64,000 bases of DNA from NCBI RefSeq assembly GCF_000003815.2, contig NC_049988.1:18985598-19049597 (forward strand). Reading direction: 5' to 3'. The position numbers and the translations under genes are program-made. Shown piece by piece: positions 11,154 through 22,775 of this stretch; the first letter of the stretch is position 1; each line of letters starts with the position of its first letter. Source of the DNA: Branchiostoma floridae (lineage: Eukaryota > Chordata > Leptocardii > Amphioxiformes > Branchiostomatidae). A model generated the notes under the pieces. The model did not search any database, was not told the origin of the DNA, and was given only the letters and a program-made list of their open reading frames with translations.

Positions 11154-12050
11154 AATGCCTAGGTTACACATAGCCGACTTTGGCTCCCGAACATTAGCCG
11201 ACTCTTAGCCGACCCAAGTCGGCAGTAGTTCGGGAGTAGTCTGACCAGTTTAGGCCACGCCTATTTTTTTAGCGCCGAACATGCCCCGAACATCTCCCGA
11301 CCAGTAAATGACTTACTCCCGACTGTGTCCCAAATGCAAACTAACCTATCACCAACCATCCCGACCTCTAGCCGTAGACTGCCGAATCACTCCTGACTGA
11401 TCCCCAACCGATTGCCGACCCTCTCTCGACTTGAAATAGACATAATCATCGATTTTCAAAAGAGTGCTCATTTTCGTTTTTAATCAAGATTATCCTTTCT
11501 TCTATTTTGTAAACATCACCAAGAGATCAAATTTGGATCACAGATAGCTCCAGTGCGGCATTTATGGTTCTTTTTGTTTTTGGCTGGATGTCGGTCGTGG
11601 GAAGTTCGGGGGTGATTCGTCTACGTCCTGTCAATAGTCTTTTTGCTTGGAAATGAGTTAGCAGAGATTTGTCTACGGTCTTGGGGTGAATCATTGGTAA
11701 GTTGGAAACAAGCTGGGAGTAAATCAGCAATGTTTATGGCGTGGTTAAGATTTAATTTGACTGCTGACTTACTCCGAACACCAACTGAACACTAGCCGAC
11801 CGCGCCGAACACCAGCCGATCACCAACCGACCCATTCCAGAGTTACCGTTCAGAGCCGAATGTTTTGAACATTTCAAAACATTCGGATGGAGCAGCCGAA
11901 CACCAGCCGACTCAGCCGGACAACAGCCGAACGCCAGCCGACTCAGCCGAACGCCAGCCGACTACAGCCGACTAGCTCCCGAATCACTCCTAAACCATAG
12001 TCGGGAGAGAGTCGGGAGCCAAATTCGGCTATGTGTAACCTAGGCATAAA
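11154..12050. mobile_element. Non-autonomous DNA element with CCTAGGTTACACATAGCC ends
   Basis: The left end (CCTAGGTTACACATAGCCGA, near 11158) and the right end near 12045 are inverted repeats of about 34 bp. The interior is full of direct and inverted copies of a short GCCGAACACCAGCCGAC-like unit, so the subterminal regions are internally repetitive. No transposase frame is visible. The paralogous position in unit B (near 20640-20670) lacks it. I cannot assign the superfamily, and no clear target duplication was found. Confidence 0.8.
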
Positions 12051-12559
12051 TAAACTTTGCAGTCAATTGATCAAAATACTATGGTGGGTTGTTCATAAAG
12101 TTATTTGCCTTGCAGCGTTACAATGTCACAAACAACGCAATACATGCTTCGTTGTGATTGTCAATAATACAAATACCTTCTGCCACCTTTCGTACGTCGA
12201 ACTCTGGTATACCAATACGCGATGTACCAATACGTCTCATTTCTACTAAGGCCTTCTAGTATTTGAAAATCTCCCGCAAAGATAATAGCTTGGTAACCAG
12301 GTAACCCTTAGCCCGAATACCGTGTCATGGTATGTCGCTCATTTATGGCAATGGATTGATGCAAATGAACGTAACGAAGTAGATGATCCAACAAGATATC
12401 AGTTTATCATGTTTCAAACGAAGTGATCAATATCATATGATACAACATATGTGATATATATGATTCGCCAAATTTTGCTGATATGTGATTCATTTTCCTA
12501 ATTTTGGTTTCAATGGCCCTCCCAGACGATTTTGGATTGTAAGTACCGCCTCCGTACGA

Positions 12560-12960
12560 ACTCACAGGGAATCCGACGGATTTTGGAGCACGCAGACACG
12601 CCGTAGAACTTTACGTGCAGGCAAAGCTTTGTGTGCCATCGGGCTGCGGATTCGCCCCCGGGCCCCCGTATACGAAAGACCAGAGCGTCACGTTGTGTAC
12701 GCGGTGTGTGAGCCGGTTTTAGTAGTGCGCGAGCAATGCACACGCCGGTTTTAGCAGTGCGCGAGCAATGCACACGCCGGTTTTAGCAGTGTGCGAACAT
12801 TGCACACGCTGGTGTGTGTTGTGTGCGAGCAATGTAAACGCTGGTGTATTAGTACTGCGCGTGCAGTGCAGGTGCTGGTTTGTGTAGTGTTCGAGCAGTG
12901 TACGCGCTGGTGTGTGTTGTGTTCGAGCGGTGCACGCGCTGGTGCCAGAGTATGATTCAC
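12560..12960. repeat. MITE interior fused to a 32-bp-type minisatellite
   Basis: Left part (12586-12700) matches the interior of the 5641-5903 MITE. From about 12690 it becomes tandem variants of a unit containing GAGCAATGCACACGCCGG, drifting to longer degenerate units at the right. Similar to 14131-14550. Translations of this stretch are repetitive and not genes. Confidence 0.85.
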
Positions 12961-13400
12961 TTCCTACGGGAAGTTTGATACTATACATTACGCACCGTGG
13001 ATCTGGTTGGAGATTACGGTAAACATAACCGATGACGTTACACTTCCGTCATCAAAAAACAGGAACTACCCTTGGCCATTATATCCATCCGCAATCACCT
13101 GGCATTGAATAGGTTCAGGTCTAAGTTTTTTGTTTGCCTTGGTATTAATTCTATTGTCTCGCTTTGGTATAGTACATTTATTGTTACCTATATTAAAGGA
13201 GCTGTATAGTTTCTAGTGTGTTTGTGTCTTCTCCGCACTGCAGTTCCTTTATGTACTGTCAGAGGGAGATTCAACCGCTGAGGGAGTGAAGTCTGCTTTC
13301 TCTGACTGTCATGTCATGTGGATAACTTTTGAGTCAATACAACAGGGTGTCTAATACAGTGCAACACAGTAATTCCAAAATGTAAATGTAATTTAGATGG
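12961..13400. other. Intergenic, nothing recognised
   Basis: No coding exon, clear repeat boundary or regulatory site was identified in this interval. Confidence 0.5.
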
Positions 13401-13880
13401 GTTCTGAGATTGTATTTAGTTGGCCCTACGTTATTGCAACCCTTGTGTTTGTGGAATGTCAATGACATTAAAAGGCATGAGTCACACCTGGACGATTCCA
13501 CTGCCTCGCACATGTGAGGGGTGGCCTTGACGTCGGCAATGGTGCCATGTATTTCCCTTAAAACAGATTTCGCATTAAGAGGAGACAAATCAAAGGGACA
13601 GAATCTTCTTGGTGAAGGTAATAAAGCTCTAGAATGTGTCATCATTGTCCTGTGGTGCCACCTTAAAATGTCTTCAGCTAAAAGGAAAGTGATCTCGATC
13701 CAGTTATACTCCTGTCACATTTGGCGAAAATCGATCGGACGACGATTCTGCGGCAATCGCCCGAGCCTCGTTAATAATAATAACTTTATTGCACAACAAT
13801 TGTACAAGGTACAAAGCATGGCTTATATGTGACAGGGACGGTTCTCAGGCCGATCCCATCGATACGCCCGAAGATCGCGG
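13400..13880. repeat. Dispersed repeat fragments
   Basis: The block around ATGTCAATGACATTAAAAGG (13456-13490) has an inverted counterpart near 22065-22105. The block TAATAATAATAACTTTATTG followed by CACAACAATTGTACAAGG (about 13770-13815) resembles 49130-49190, near the end of a CFAP210 intron. These look like pieces of interspersed elements. Confidence 0.5.
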
Positions 13881-14130
13881 ATACTGTGACATGGGTATTA
13901 AGCTCGCTGAATAGATAGTCTTCCACTGATCATGACAGAGAGTACAGTATTTACAGGTTTATTGTGCGGGGGGAAGTGCCCAAGCTCTTTTCGACAAGCA
14001 CAGTGAACAGTGAACCAAGGCTTAACGTCCCGTACTAGGGACTGCAACCCTTTCCGGTAGCGTGCATGTCGGGTGAGCGACACAGCCGGGATCAAACTCT
14101 CACGGCTTCTAGTTCCAGAGGCAGGGCCGC

Positions 14131-14550
14131 TAAAGCTAAGGGCACAACTCGCCGTACGTGCAATTTGTTCGTACGTTTTTTTGGGAGGCCACGTCCGCCA
14201 CGTATTTCTGAAAACGTTCAGGCTGTACACGGCAGGCGCGTCGCCTGAACTGGCACGTACGGGTACGAAAGACCAGAGCGTCACGTCGCGTTGTATACGC
14301 GGTGTGTGAGCAATGCACACGCCGGTTTTAGCAGTGCGCGAGCAATGCACACGCCGGTTTTAGCAGTGCGCGAACATTGCACACGCCGGTTTTAGCAGTG
14401 TGCGAACATTGCACACGCCGGTTTTAGCAGTGTGCGAACATTGCACACGCTGGTGTGTGTTATGTTCGAGCAGTGCAGACGCTGGTGTATTAGTACTGCG
14501 CGTGCAGTGCAGACGCTGGTTTGTGTAGTGTTCGAGCAGTGCACGAGCTG
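14131..14550. repeat. MITE left half followed by a 32-bp minisatellite
   Basis: 14131-14240 matches the left end and body of the 16567-16800 element. From about 14300 there are four to five near-identical 32-bp units (GCAATGCACACGCCGGTTTT then AGCAGTGCGCGA), then diverged units to about 14550. The array begins at the same internal element position as the array at 12690, so the array appears to travel with the element. Confidence 0.85.
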
Positions 14551-14559
14551 GGGTTTGAT

Positions 14560-14815
14560 GAAAGAGCTGGGCTGTCTAACAGGTCTGTCTACCTGGCCTG
14601 GCCGATTTCTACTATACTTAGACCACTATACTATACATGTATATTGCCTGAGGCCCGTGAATGGGAAGTTCCTCTTTTTATGTCACATTTTCAATTAAAT
14701 GTAAGGCCATGTCGATTTGATTATATGGATGACATCCGAGCGCACATCGAGTTTCGGCCGTTTCCCAAAAACATTTTCAACTAGAGTTCGGGGACCTCAT
14801 ACCTCCATGAAGTAT
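14560..14815. repeat. Dispersed repeat carrying an unoccupied insertion site
   Basis: Similar to 26250-26620 on the same strand: shared AAGTTCCTCTTT, TTTCAATTAAATGT, TTGATTTGATTATATGGAT and TTTCGGCCGTTTCC. At 14694-14702 the nonamer ATTAAATGT is present once. In the other copy this nonamer flanks a 234-bp foldback insert on both sides. Confidence 0.8.
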
Positions 14816-15600
14816 TCATTGCTTTTTTGTGGATGGTATGTATGTTTATAGTCGGTTGTATTTTAGAGTAATGTTTATAAATGTTATGGGAAAGTAGTGG
14901 TGTATTTATTCTATGACACAGAGGATGTCCATTTGATTAGTAATTATTAAAATGTGACACTTAATTGTGTAATGTGCGTTTAAGAGGTCGACGGCATATG
15001 GTAGCGTGGTGTTCCTTAAGCTTGATGTTTGGCATTTAAACTGTCTAAGGTTGTCAGCATTATTGAGGTTCGACTATGTGCCTCAGAGCGGTGTGGTGGG
15101 AGGAAGTTGGGAAACTCAGAAAGAAGAAGGGATGTGGCCAACTTTAGTCAGATGGTGATTTGATTTTCCACCAATATGTCATAACATCAGCTGTTCACAC
15201 GGTACAAAAAGGAGATGCACACTTTCCTCTGACAGCCCTACACCAACTGTAAGATGAATACTTGGCGCCAACCCCGTCTGCTAAAAAACAAGTACCATTG
15301 GCTACGAAAGAGACAACTAACAACTGTCCCTTATCGTAACAAATTCAGAACATCTGTATCGCCCATAAAACTTCTGACACCCAACCCAGATGAGAGGACC
15401 TAATGGCATTTTAATCACCATGTCACTCAAATCAGCAGTACAGTATGTGAGACATCCATACCTGTTAAGCATTACCTTTAAATGTACCTCAACTTCTTAC
15501 AATTATACTTACGCTTCACATCTCCATGATATCCTAAGCAGACATGAATAAAACTAATCATCATATTAAAAAAACTCAGGGTTCCTCAAACAGCTGTCAT
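14816..15600. other. Intergenic, nothing recognised
   Basis: No exon or named repeat boundary could be supported. A short inverted relation to the 6340-6625 family ends near 14812. Confidence 0.4.
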
Positions 15601-16060
15601 ACAAATCACCTCACCATCTGCTTGGAGCTAAGCCCATTAACAAACACTTAAAGCACGATGCCTGTTCCAATATATCGCAGATATAGGGGTGATTTCTGAT
15701 ATTATTACATTGATTATAACGACAGATACGGCGCCCAAAATCTCATCGATTCGAGCTTTCATCACACCCCACCAAAACAAGAAGTATGAAACCAATCCAT
15801 CCAGCCGTTCTTGAGTAATCTTGTACACAGACAGAGACACATAACAGAAAATATAACCTCCATCAGTCCATGACATTTCATAGAGGTAAACATACTGTAA
15901 ATCGTACAGCGTACTGTAAAGCGTCTGGACTACGAGTGAGATGACAGTAACCTGCTCTTGAATGTGTCCAGTGAGGAGCTGTCGACAATGTGGGCAGAGA
16001 GCCTGTTCCACTTGCATTATGTTCCCGGCTTTTTGTACAAGTATTTATATATTTGCATGT
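15600..16060 (-). repeat. Dispersed repeat related to the 51.7-52.5 kb array
   Basis: Contains GGGGTGATTTCTGATATTATTACAT-like sequence that recurs near 51814, and an inverted copy of the AACTCAAGAACGGCTGG family. A 126-codon minus frame lies here but is made of these repeats and shows no protein family features. Confidence 0.5.
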
Positions 16061-16566
16061 AAGAAACACCGACGTTTTAACCAGGAGTTCTACCTGCACA
16101 GTAGCAGTTTGGTTTGACGTTGAAAAGTGGGACAAGCACTTTTAGATTTGGGAATAACTAAATAAAAAAGGAAGAAAGACCGGTACTCTAATACCCTATT
16201 GACTACAGCAGCAACATATGCTTTGTTGAGACCTACGGATAGCTAAAACAGACGTCTTGATTTCATTTGTGAACATAATGGCTCTGGCATCACACGTTTT
16301 CTAGACGTATTACTTACCACGAACGGACACATATAGAGGTAGAGTCGTTAGTAGCAGAATAAAGTAAAACTCAAAGTGAGCCTACCTTGTATATAATGTT
16401 CATTCTGCTCTTCTATCGCCCCATCGCCCCATAAGGTGCATGTGGCCCAAAATAAAACAGTCTGGCAAGTAGATGCACTTGTATAGTACTCTTTCCCAAG
16501 CACGGTTCTGACAGTAACTAGCAAGCACAGTTCGATACCCGACCGCTTCTGTGTCGCAGGACACAC

Positions 16567-16800
16567 TAAAGCTAAGGGCACAACCCGCCGTATGTGCAAT
16601 TTGTCCGTACGTTTTTTTGGGGGGGAGGCCACGCCCGCCGCGTATTTCTGAAAACGTTCAGGTTGCTCCAAAATCCGTCGATTTCCCTACGAGTTCGTAC
16701 GGAGGCGGTACTTACCACTTACGGATCCCAAAAGATTGCCCACATTTTGGCACGTAGACAGCACGTATTTGCACGTACAGCGGGTTGTGCCCCTAGCTTA
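16567..16800. mobile_element. MITE, second full copy of the 5641-5903 family
   Basis: Left end TAAAGCTAAGGGCACAACCC and right end GGGTTGTGCCCCTAGCTTA are inverted repeats. The body includes the shared block GTCCGTACG followed by a T-run and GGAGGCCACGCCCGCCGCG. No coding capacity. Confidence 0.85.
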
Positions 16801-16857
16801 ACTCTGCCCGAAATTCCAAGGACAAATGAAGCCTTTAATTACCGAGGTTTCGTTAGA

Positions 16858-17222
16858 AGACCACGTACTTTATGTCACATGTGACGGATCTGTTAAAGGA
16901 CGTCACGTACTTTATGTCACACGTAACGTGAATTAAACGCGGATCTGTGAAAAGACGCCACGTACTTTGTGTCACATGTGACGGACCTGTTACAAGACGT
17001 CACGTACTCTATGACTTAAAAGTGACACGTGAACACCAGTACATTGTGGACAAGTCACGTCCTCTTCAATTGTAGTCATTAACCGTTTACTAAGTTTTTG
17101 ATAAAAGGACATGACATATGCCGCACTTAAGTGTGACGTGTTCGTAATAGGTCGGACGTCACGTATTTTACGCCCCATGTGACGTGAATTTAGGTCAAAC
17201 GTCACGTATATAGCTCCCGTAT
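16858..17222. repeat. Tandem repeat rich in ACGT (CRE/E-box-like) motifs
   Basis: Three consecutive units of about 55-60 bp share GACGTCACGTACTTTATGTC and end GTGACGGATCTGTTA. Looser copies continue to about 17222. The stretch contains many GACGTCAC, CACGTG-like and TGACGTG strings. It may be only a minisatellite. A regulatory role is inference. It lies downstream of coiled-coil copy B. Confidence 0.6.
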
Positions 17223-17840
17223 TTTTGGAACAAATATATATTGCCATAACCTCTGTAAGTCAAGGCTTCATTTGTCCTTGGAAGTCCGCGCAATGTTCTG
17301 CTCTTTCCCAGTTACCAATGTCACATGGGGTGGTAGTCAGGAAATTTATTCTCCTTATTCGTGTTAAGCCAATTACGTGCCCCTTGGGATATAAAGTACT
17401 TTCATGTTGACAAAAAGTTGCCATATAACATTTCAAAGTTTTGTTTTGGAATGCCCAAAGTATAAGCCACCTGTAGCCCAAACTTTTGTACAAGAAACAG
17501 CTTCACACTTTGGTTGGTTGGAATAATGTCGGTTCGCTCGTGTGGGAGAGAACCTTGCACCCATCCGTGGACCTGCAGCCCTTTGTGAAGCAATGAAACC
17601 TTGACACAAACTGTTGCAGAATGTTTCTGACAAAAGTGATTGAGAAGAAACACCGAATCCTCAAATAGTGTAGAAACCATGTCAAGAGGTTCGATTTGGA
17701 TATGTTTATGGTATGTGATTGTTTTCATAAGTGAAATCCAGATCATGTGTTGTTAGCCATAAGAAATGCTATTAGGCTACATACTTGAAACACCTGGCAG
17801 TCGTTTATACATCAAATCTCTGGAAGGGCTGTATTGAACA

Positions 17841-19797
17841 TTAGGTTGGAGGGGGGTAGGTTCGCCTTGTGGGGTTCGCAGAAGGTCTGTTAAACGGCTG
17901 TGTCCCTGCTGCATGTCCCATCCGTAACACACGTATCCTGTCCTGGAGATACTGGATATGTTCTTCTTTTTTCTTAAGGTCTTTTTCGGAGCTGTCAAGA
18001 CTTTCCTCCAGGTTTTTCACCTTTTCTGAAGCATTTCCAAGTGCTGTACTGTGTTTCTTACATTCAAATTTCTGATGTCGCATTGCTTTACACAGATCTT
18101 CAACATCTTTCCGCCGTTTTTGTAACTCCTCTTTCAATTGTTCTATTATTCCATCTTTTTCTTTCAATTGTCTTTTTGCTTCGTTGCAGCACTCCTGTTC
18201 TTGGCCCTCTCGTTCTGCTATCTTCCTTTCCAATGTTAAAACTTGTCTTTGCAATTCGTGTATCTTCTTTTCTTTCTCTTCTATAGTTTTACTGATGCCT
18301 TTGCTGTTGTTTCTCTCTGTTTCAACTTGCTTCTTTCTCAGGTCGTGTATGGTCGTTTCTTTCGCTTTCAGTTGAAAATTCGCTTTGCTTATTTCTCCTT
18401 TAAGGTTTTGAAGTTCCCTCTTAAGTTGTTGGTTCTCAGATTTTAGCTGACCGTCCGATGTTACATTCAGTAGTTCCTGCACTTGTGGTAGATCATTGAG
18501 CCTCTCAATATTCTCTTCCTTGAGTTGAAGGAGGCGCTCGACTTGGTCGAGAGTGATAGTGGTGTTGGTTTCTTCAGACTTAGTTTGTTTATTGATGAAT
18601 GTACAAGAGGTGTTAGTTCCCCGAGATTCCGTGTGTGAAACGGCCAATGCGGTCGTACGACGTAAAGCAGAGTGACGTAGCGTCATCGTGCCTTGCACTT
18701 GGACATGACGCCCTTCCGGCGTTGACGTGTACTCCCTCGTGTCTTGCCTGAATGTGGCGTTCACATCTGTGCTACCACCGCCATGTGCGCCACTCTGCGG
18801 TGCACCGCCGCAACACAGCGTTACGTTGCTCTTTGGTCCGACGACGACGACCTTGTTATCCGTGCCCCCGACGTCAAAACGGAGACTGCGGTGTTCTAAA
18901 TCAATGAAATCAGAAAAGATATTTATAAAAGACATTTGTTGGTGAGTTAACTGGAAAACCACATATACACCCACCGATGGCTTGTGTGAAACTTCACGTA
19001 GTTCACAATAGATGCAGAATGTAGTGGAGTAACTCATTAATACATCTTACAAGAATTATTGTGATTTCCATTTAGGTTGCTTATACCACGGTTGAATTTC
19101 AGAAAAATTGCCGTCATTCAACATAGAACAGTCAAAGTATCAACATGTAATTATAATGCCTCTAGATGTTCGCTCTTTACTTTAAACTGATTAAAATAAA
19201 CTGTTGTTTATCCTTCAATACGTTTGACATACATGTCTGTACTTGTATAACCCCGACGATATGTTGACCATGATGATGATGATGATGATGTGCTTTTATT
19301 CAGTGCACAATATGGAAACACCCCTGTCATTAAAGTGGATGGAGGTTCACAATTACATGTATATGTACCATACATTCGCATAATTCCACCAGGTGCCATT
19401 ATACCGCCACCTCAAAAAACGGTGTTATAGAGGCCTTCTCAAGATTGTCTTCAACACGTAAATATCTAAATTGTATTACAGTTAGGATATTTAACATTCG
19501 GTGTTCAAGAAAATCTTGGGAATTCCGGAAGACCTCTATACTGACGTTTTTTGTTGAGGTGGCGGTATTATGGCTCCTGATGGAATTATGATAGTCGATG
19601 TTACCTATCAAATAATGTGTCCAGCGTAAATTATCAAAACATTTATAACAGACACAACAGGAAAAAACAAGTTCGAATGAGTCACCTTTTCTAGTAGCGC
19701 TTAAGGCGGTCATGCGGGTCGAGCTCCGGGATGATGTAGAACTGGCACCGAACGCTGTTTGTGGCCGACTGTCGTCACCGAATGGATCCTGCTCCAT
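17841..19797 (-). CDS. Coiled-coil protein, family copy B (function unknown)
   Basis: Two coding exons: 19686-19797 (112 nt) and 17841-18895 (1055 nt). The donor is AGAAAAG/GTGAC, the acceptor TGATTTAG/AACA, phase 1, giving 388 residues, exactly the lengths of copy A. The protein starts MEQDPFGDDSRPQTAFG and continues RFDVGGTDNKVVVVGPKSNV. It has a long coiled coil over roughly residues 145-355 and ends TRRTYPPPT. Differences from copy A are scattered substitutions without any frame break, so both are probably functional. The large exon is also open upstream of its acceptor, but that extension differs from copy A and I treat it as intron. A conserved in-frame stretch VSSxISLRVELxM precedes the ATG in both copies and may be coding or a conserved 5' UTR. 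No known domain recognised. Confidence 0.75.
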
Positions 19798-20630
19798 TTC
19801 TAACTCTACTCTCAAGCTGATGCTAGAAGAAACTCTCTTTGGCCTACAGGGAGTCAAAGAAACCAAGCTCTATTAGGAATTTAAATTATGTAAACTGTAC
19901 CTCTGTTATATTTATTTCGTCTGGCCCTTGCCTCTTCCCACATGACCTCAATTAAAAGCGGCCTGCGGGACCATTTGAGCTTTCATAGACAAAGCTTTCA
20001 CCAAAGCAACCATGTGAAAAGTGTATAAAGCGTCACCGTTGGAATTTTACGTCCCTTTGTACTAGACGGCGATCGCTGAGCGACCATAGACTGCATGAGT
20101 GAACAAAATTCGATTTGTGACCCTGAATTTCATAATCAGGGCACGATGCAAGATTAAGAAAATCGTTCTTTAAAATCATGTGAACTTCGTCGATCGATCT
20201 GTGTGAAATCTTTGGCCTCTCGAACTCTTAGCTTCTGGAGAGAGGCACAATTGTGGCCGTAGCATACTCTTGGCCTGTCACCTTTCACGTGACATCCGTA
20301 ACAGTAATTTATCCAGAGATATCCCAGTAGGGTCGTTACGTGACTGCTTTGTACACACCTGGATTAAAACTGGATCAATGCAGACTTACGCGTATTTGCG
20401 TCCGGCGTGAAACAATACGTTCAACGCTCGCAAAGAAAGCACCCCTTGGTATGCCATACTCTATCTATGTGCTGGATAAACGTTTTCGACCACTTAGTCA
20501 AATTCCCATACAAAAGTGTCGTACACTATAGTATATCCTCATACTATAGACCAGCAATAGAGATATTCGCAATAACTTGCACACGTTTAACTGTCAAACA
20601 TTCCCCAAGAAGCACACAACGTTAACAAAG
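19798..20630. repeat. Upstream flank of coiled-coil copy B
   Basis: Matches 10271-11150. No separate gene is visible. It presumably carries the promoter of copy B. Confidence 0.6.
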
Positions 20631-21180
20631 GGTACGTACTATTTTTCTTTAGAAAATGGTACGTACGATAAATAAACTTTGATGTCAATTGATCAAAGTA
20701 TTTTTATAGGTAGTTCATAAAGTTGTTAACCGTCGCGTTACAATGCCACAAACAACACAATACATACTTTGTTATGATTGTCAATAACACAAGCAAATAC
20801 CTTTTGGGCACCTTTCCTACGTCGATCTCTGGTATGTGCCAATACGTTTAACTTCTACTAAGGCCCTCTAGTATTTGAAAATCTCCCGCAAAGATAATAG
20901 CTTGGTAACCAGGTAGCCATTAGCCCGAAAAACCATGTCACGGTATTTCACTCATTTATGGTAATAGATTGATGCAAATACAAGATGATTCAAATGTCTG
21001 TACATTTGAAGGCGAAGATATTCGTTCATCCCGTTTTGAAATTGTGTAGGTTTAAAACGAAGTGATCAGTATTATATGATAACACATATATCATATTTAT
21101 ATGATTCGCTAAAGTTTGCTGATATGTGATTTCTACCGATTCATTTTCCTAATTTTAGTGTGAAGGCCCTCACGGACCTT

Positions 21181-21731
21181 GGATTTGTACGTTGATCATC
21201 GTTGTTCAAAGAAACGAGGCAAGGAGAAGAAAAGATAGAACATACTTATCAAAGAAATCGGTGTCCATATTCGTATTCAGTGCTCTCAATGTACATACGC
21301 GATGTAACTCCAATGTAACATCGAATTGCTGCATTTAATTTAGCATAATGCAAATAAAGATCATCATCATATTGGTTAAGAGGACACGGCAGAAATCGCT
21401 GCAGCTAGTTGAGGAAAGTGTGAGAAAAGTTTTAGTTGAACAAATTCTTACCTGCAAACTAGGATACAATCCACGTCACTCGTTCAAAATCCACTTCTTT
21501 TGCAGTCGAACATTTACAATATATGACATCCCAAAGTTCAGTATCTGGATTCATGAAGTGATGCACTTTGTTCCCATCGACAATGTAAGGTTAGCTCATG
21601 AGAGAACTTTGCTTACCCCCCGTGGATTTGAGTGACACCTTGCAGCTGGAGGCATGTTAAGGGTGCATCAGAGGATATTACACATTCTTGTGGCTTTGGC
21701 AATAAGGTTATGTTCGGGTGTGTTTGTCACT

Positions 21732-21806
<75 letters not shown>

Positions 21807-22560
21807 TGTGCAGTAGTGAAGTATAAGTCGAGAATACTTGGATGAATCCTGGTGAAATTTGCTAGGTGAGCAGGAGTCTGAGAAAAGTTCTACATTTATA
21901 ATGCTCCCTAAGCAGCTTAGCATCTTGCGTGACACATAAGGAGCCATGCAATTGTCCCTTAGATTTGTATCCTCCTAACGCGAAATCTGTTTTAAGGGAA
22001 AACTTTGATTTGATTTTGCCGACGTCACGGTCACCCCTTACATGCGCCGCCAGTGGTATCGTTCAGGTGTGACTCATGCCTTTTAATGTCATTGACATTC
22101 CACTAACACAATGGGAACACAAACGTACGGCCAATTAAATACTTGGAATGGCAGCTCATACAGAACTGCAGTGCGGAAACAGACACAAACATGCCAGGAA
22201 CTATACAGATTTCCTTATAATAGAAGCAACGTAAAAGATGAGGGAGGCATCAATTAACATTTAACAGTCTGACTGACCAAGAATAACCCAGTTAGTTCTA
22301 GCTGATTGCGGCTGATCTAAACATTGCAAGAGGGAAAACCAAAGAAAGTTCCGCTTTCCTATTGACGGACGTGTGACCTCACCAATAATATCTATCCCGA
22401 AATCGCCGCGTATCGATCTATTGGTACAAATATCACTGAAAGTTATGCACAATAAGGAACGTGTTTCTATAATTTGTCTTTTTAGAGATTAAACTAAAAC
22501 ACTTTACATGATATAAGTAACAAAACATTTATTTGTGCTACTTGTCGAACTGGATCACGC
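21181..22560. other. Intergenic with a (TC)n-(TG)n microsatellite
   Basis: A (TC)n tract at about 21733-21788 runs directly into (TG)n to about 21810. Frames through it encode only Leu-Ser or Cys-Val repeats. A repeat block shared in inverted form with 13440-13490 lies at 22065-22105. No exon recognised. Confidence 0.6.
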
Positions 22561-22569
22561 TCAATTAGT

Positions 22570-22775
22570 CTCTACCAGAACTCCGGATCGCTGGAAAAAT
22601 CGTAGAAATGGAACAAATAGAGGANNNNNNNNNNNNNNNNNNNNNNNNNNNNNNNNNNNNNNNNNNNNNNNNNNNNNNNNNNNNNNNNNNNNNNNNNNNN
22701 NNNNNNNNNNNNNNNNNNNNNNNNTCCATTTCTACGATTTTCCAGCGATCCGGAGTCTGGTAGAGACTAACGCTC
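22570..22775. mobile_element. Inverted repeat flanking a 100-N assembly gap
   Basis: The sequence left of the gap (TTAGTCTCTACCAGAACTCC … GAAATGGA, to 22624) is the inverted copy of the sequence to the right (from 22725, TCCATTTCTACGATTTTCC … GAGACTAA). A terminal-inverted-repeat element whose interior could not be assembled is the simplest reading. A fragment containing AGTCTCTACCAGACTCC recurs at 28085. Confidence 0.75.

Larger units (their letters stand above)
8060..12540. repeat. Segmental duplication unit A
   Basis: The downstream flank, both exons of the coiled-coil gene, the upstream flank and a further block at about 12050-12520 are all collinear with 17290-21180. The unit A copy also holds a DNA element at about 11154-12050 that is missing from unit B. 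Divergence is modest in exons and larger in flanks. This is a by-eye alignment. Confidence 0.8.
17290..21180. repeat. Segmental duplication unit B
   Basis: Collinear with unit A (8060-12540) through downstream flank, two exons, upstream flank and the block about 20660-21180. In place of the large element of unit A it has a small palindrome GGTACGTAC … GTACGTAC near 20631-20668. Confidence 0.8.

Noticed and set aside
12510-14350. Minus-strand frames of His/Cys/Thr/Arg-rich repeats, and a CRISPR-like appearance of the 32-bp units
   Set aside because: The frames are translations of a minisatellite. The units abut directly with no spacers, and the genome is eukaryotic.
15637-16017. 126-codon minus-strand frame
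   Set aside because: It overlaps dispersed repeats shared with 6.4, 27 and 51.8 kb and shows no recognisable protein feature.
21632-21947. Frames over the (TC)n-(TG)n tract on both strands
   Set aside because: Simple-sequence translation (Leu-Ser, Cys-Val or Arg-Glu runs) with no splice or domain support.
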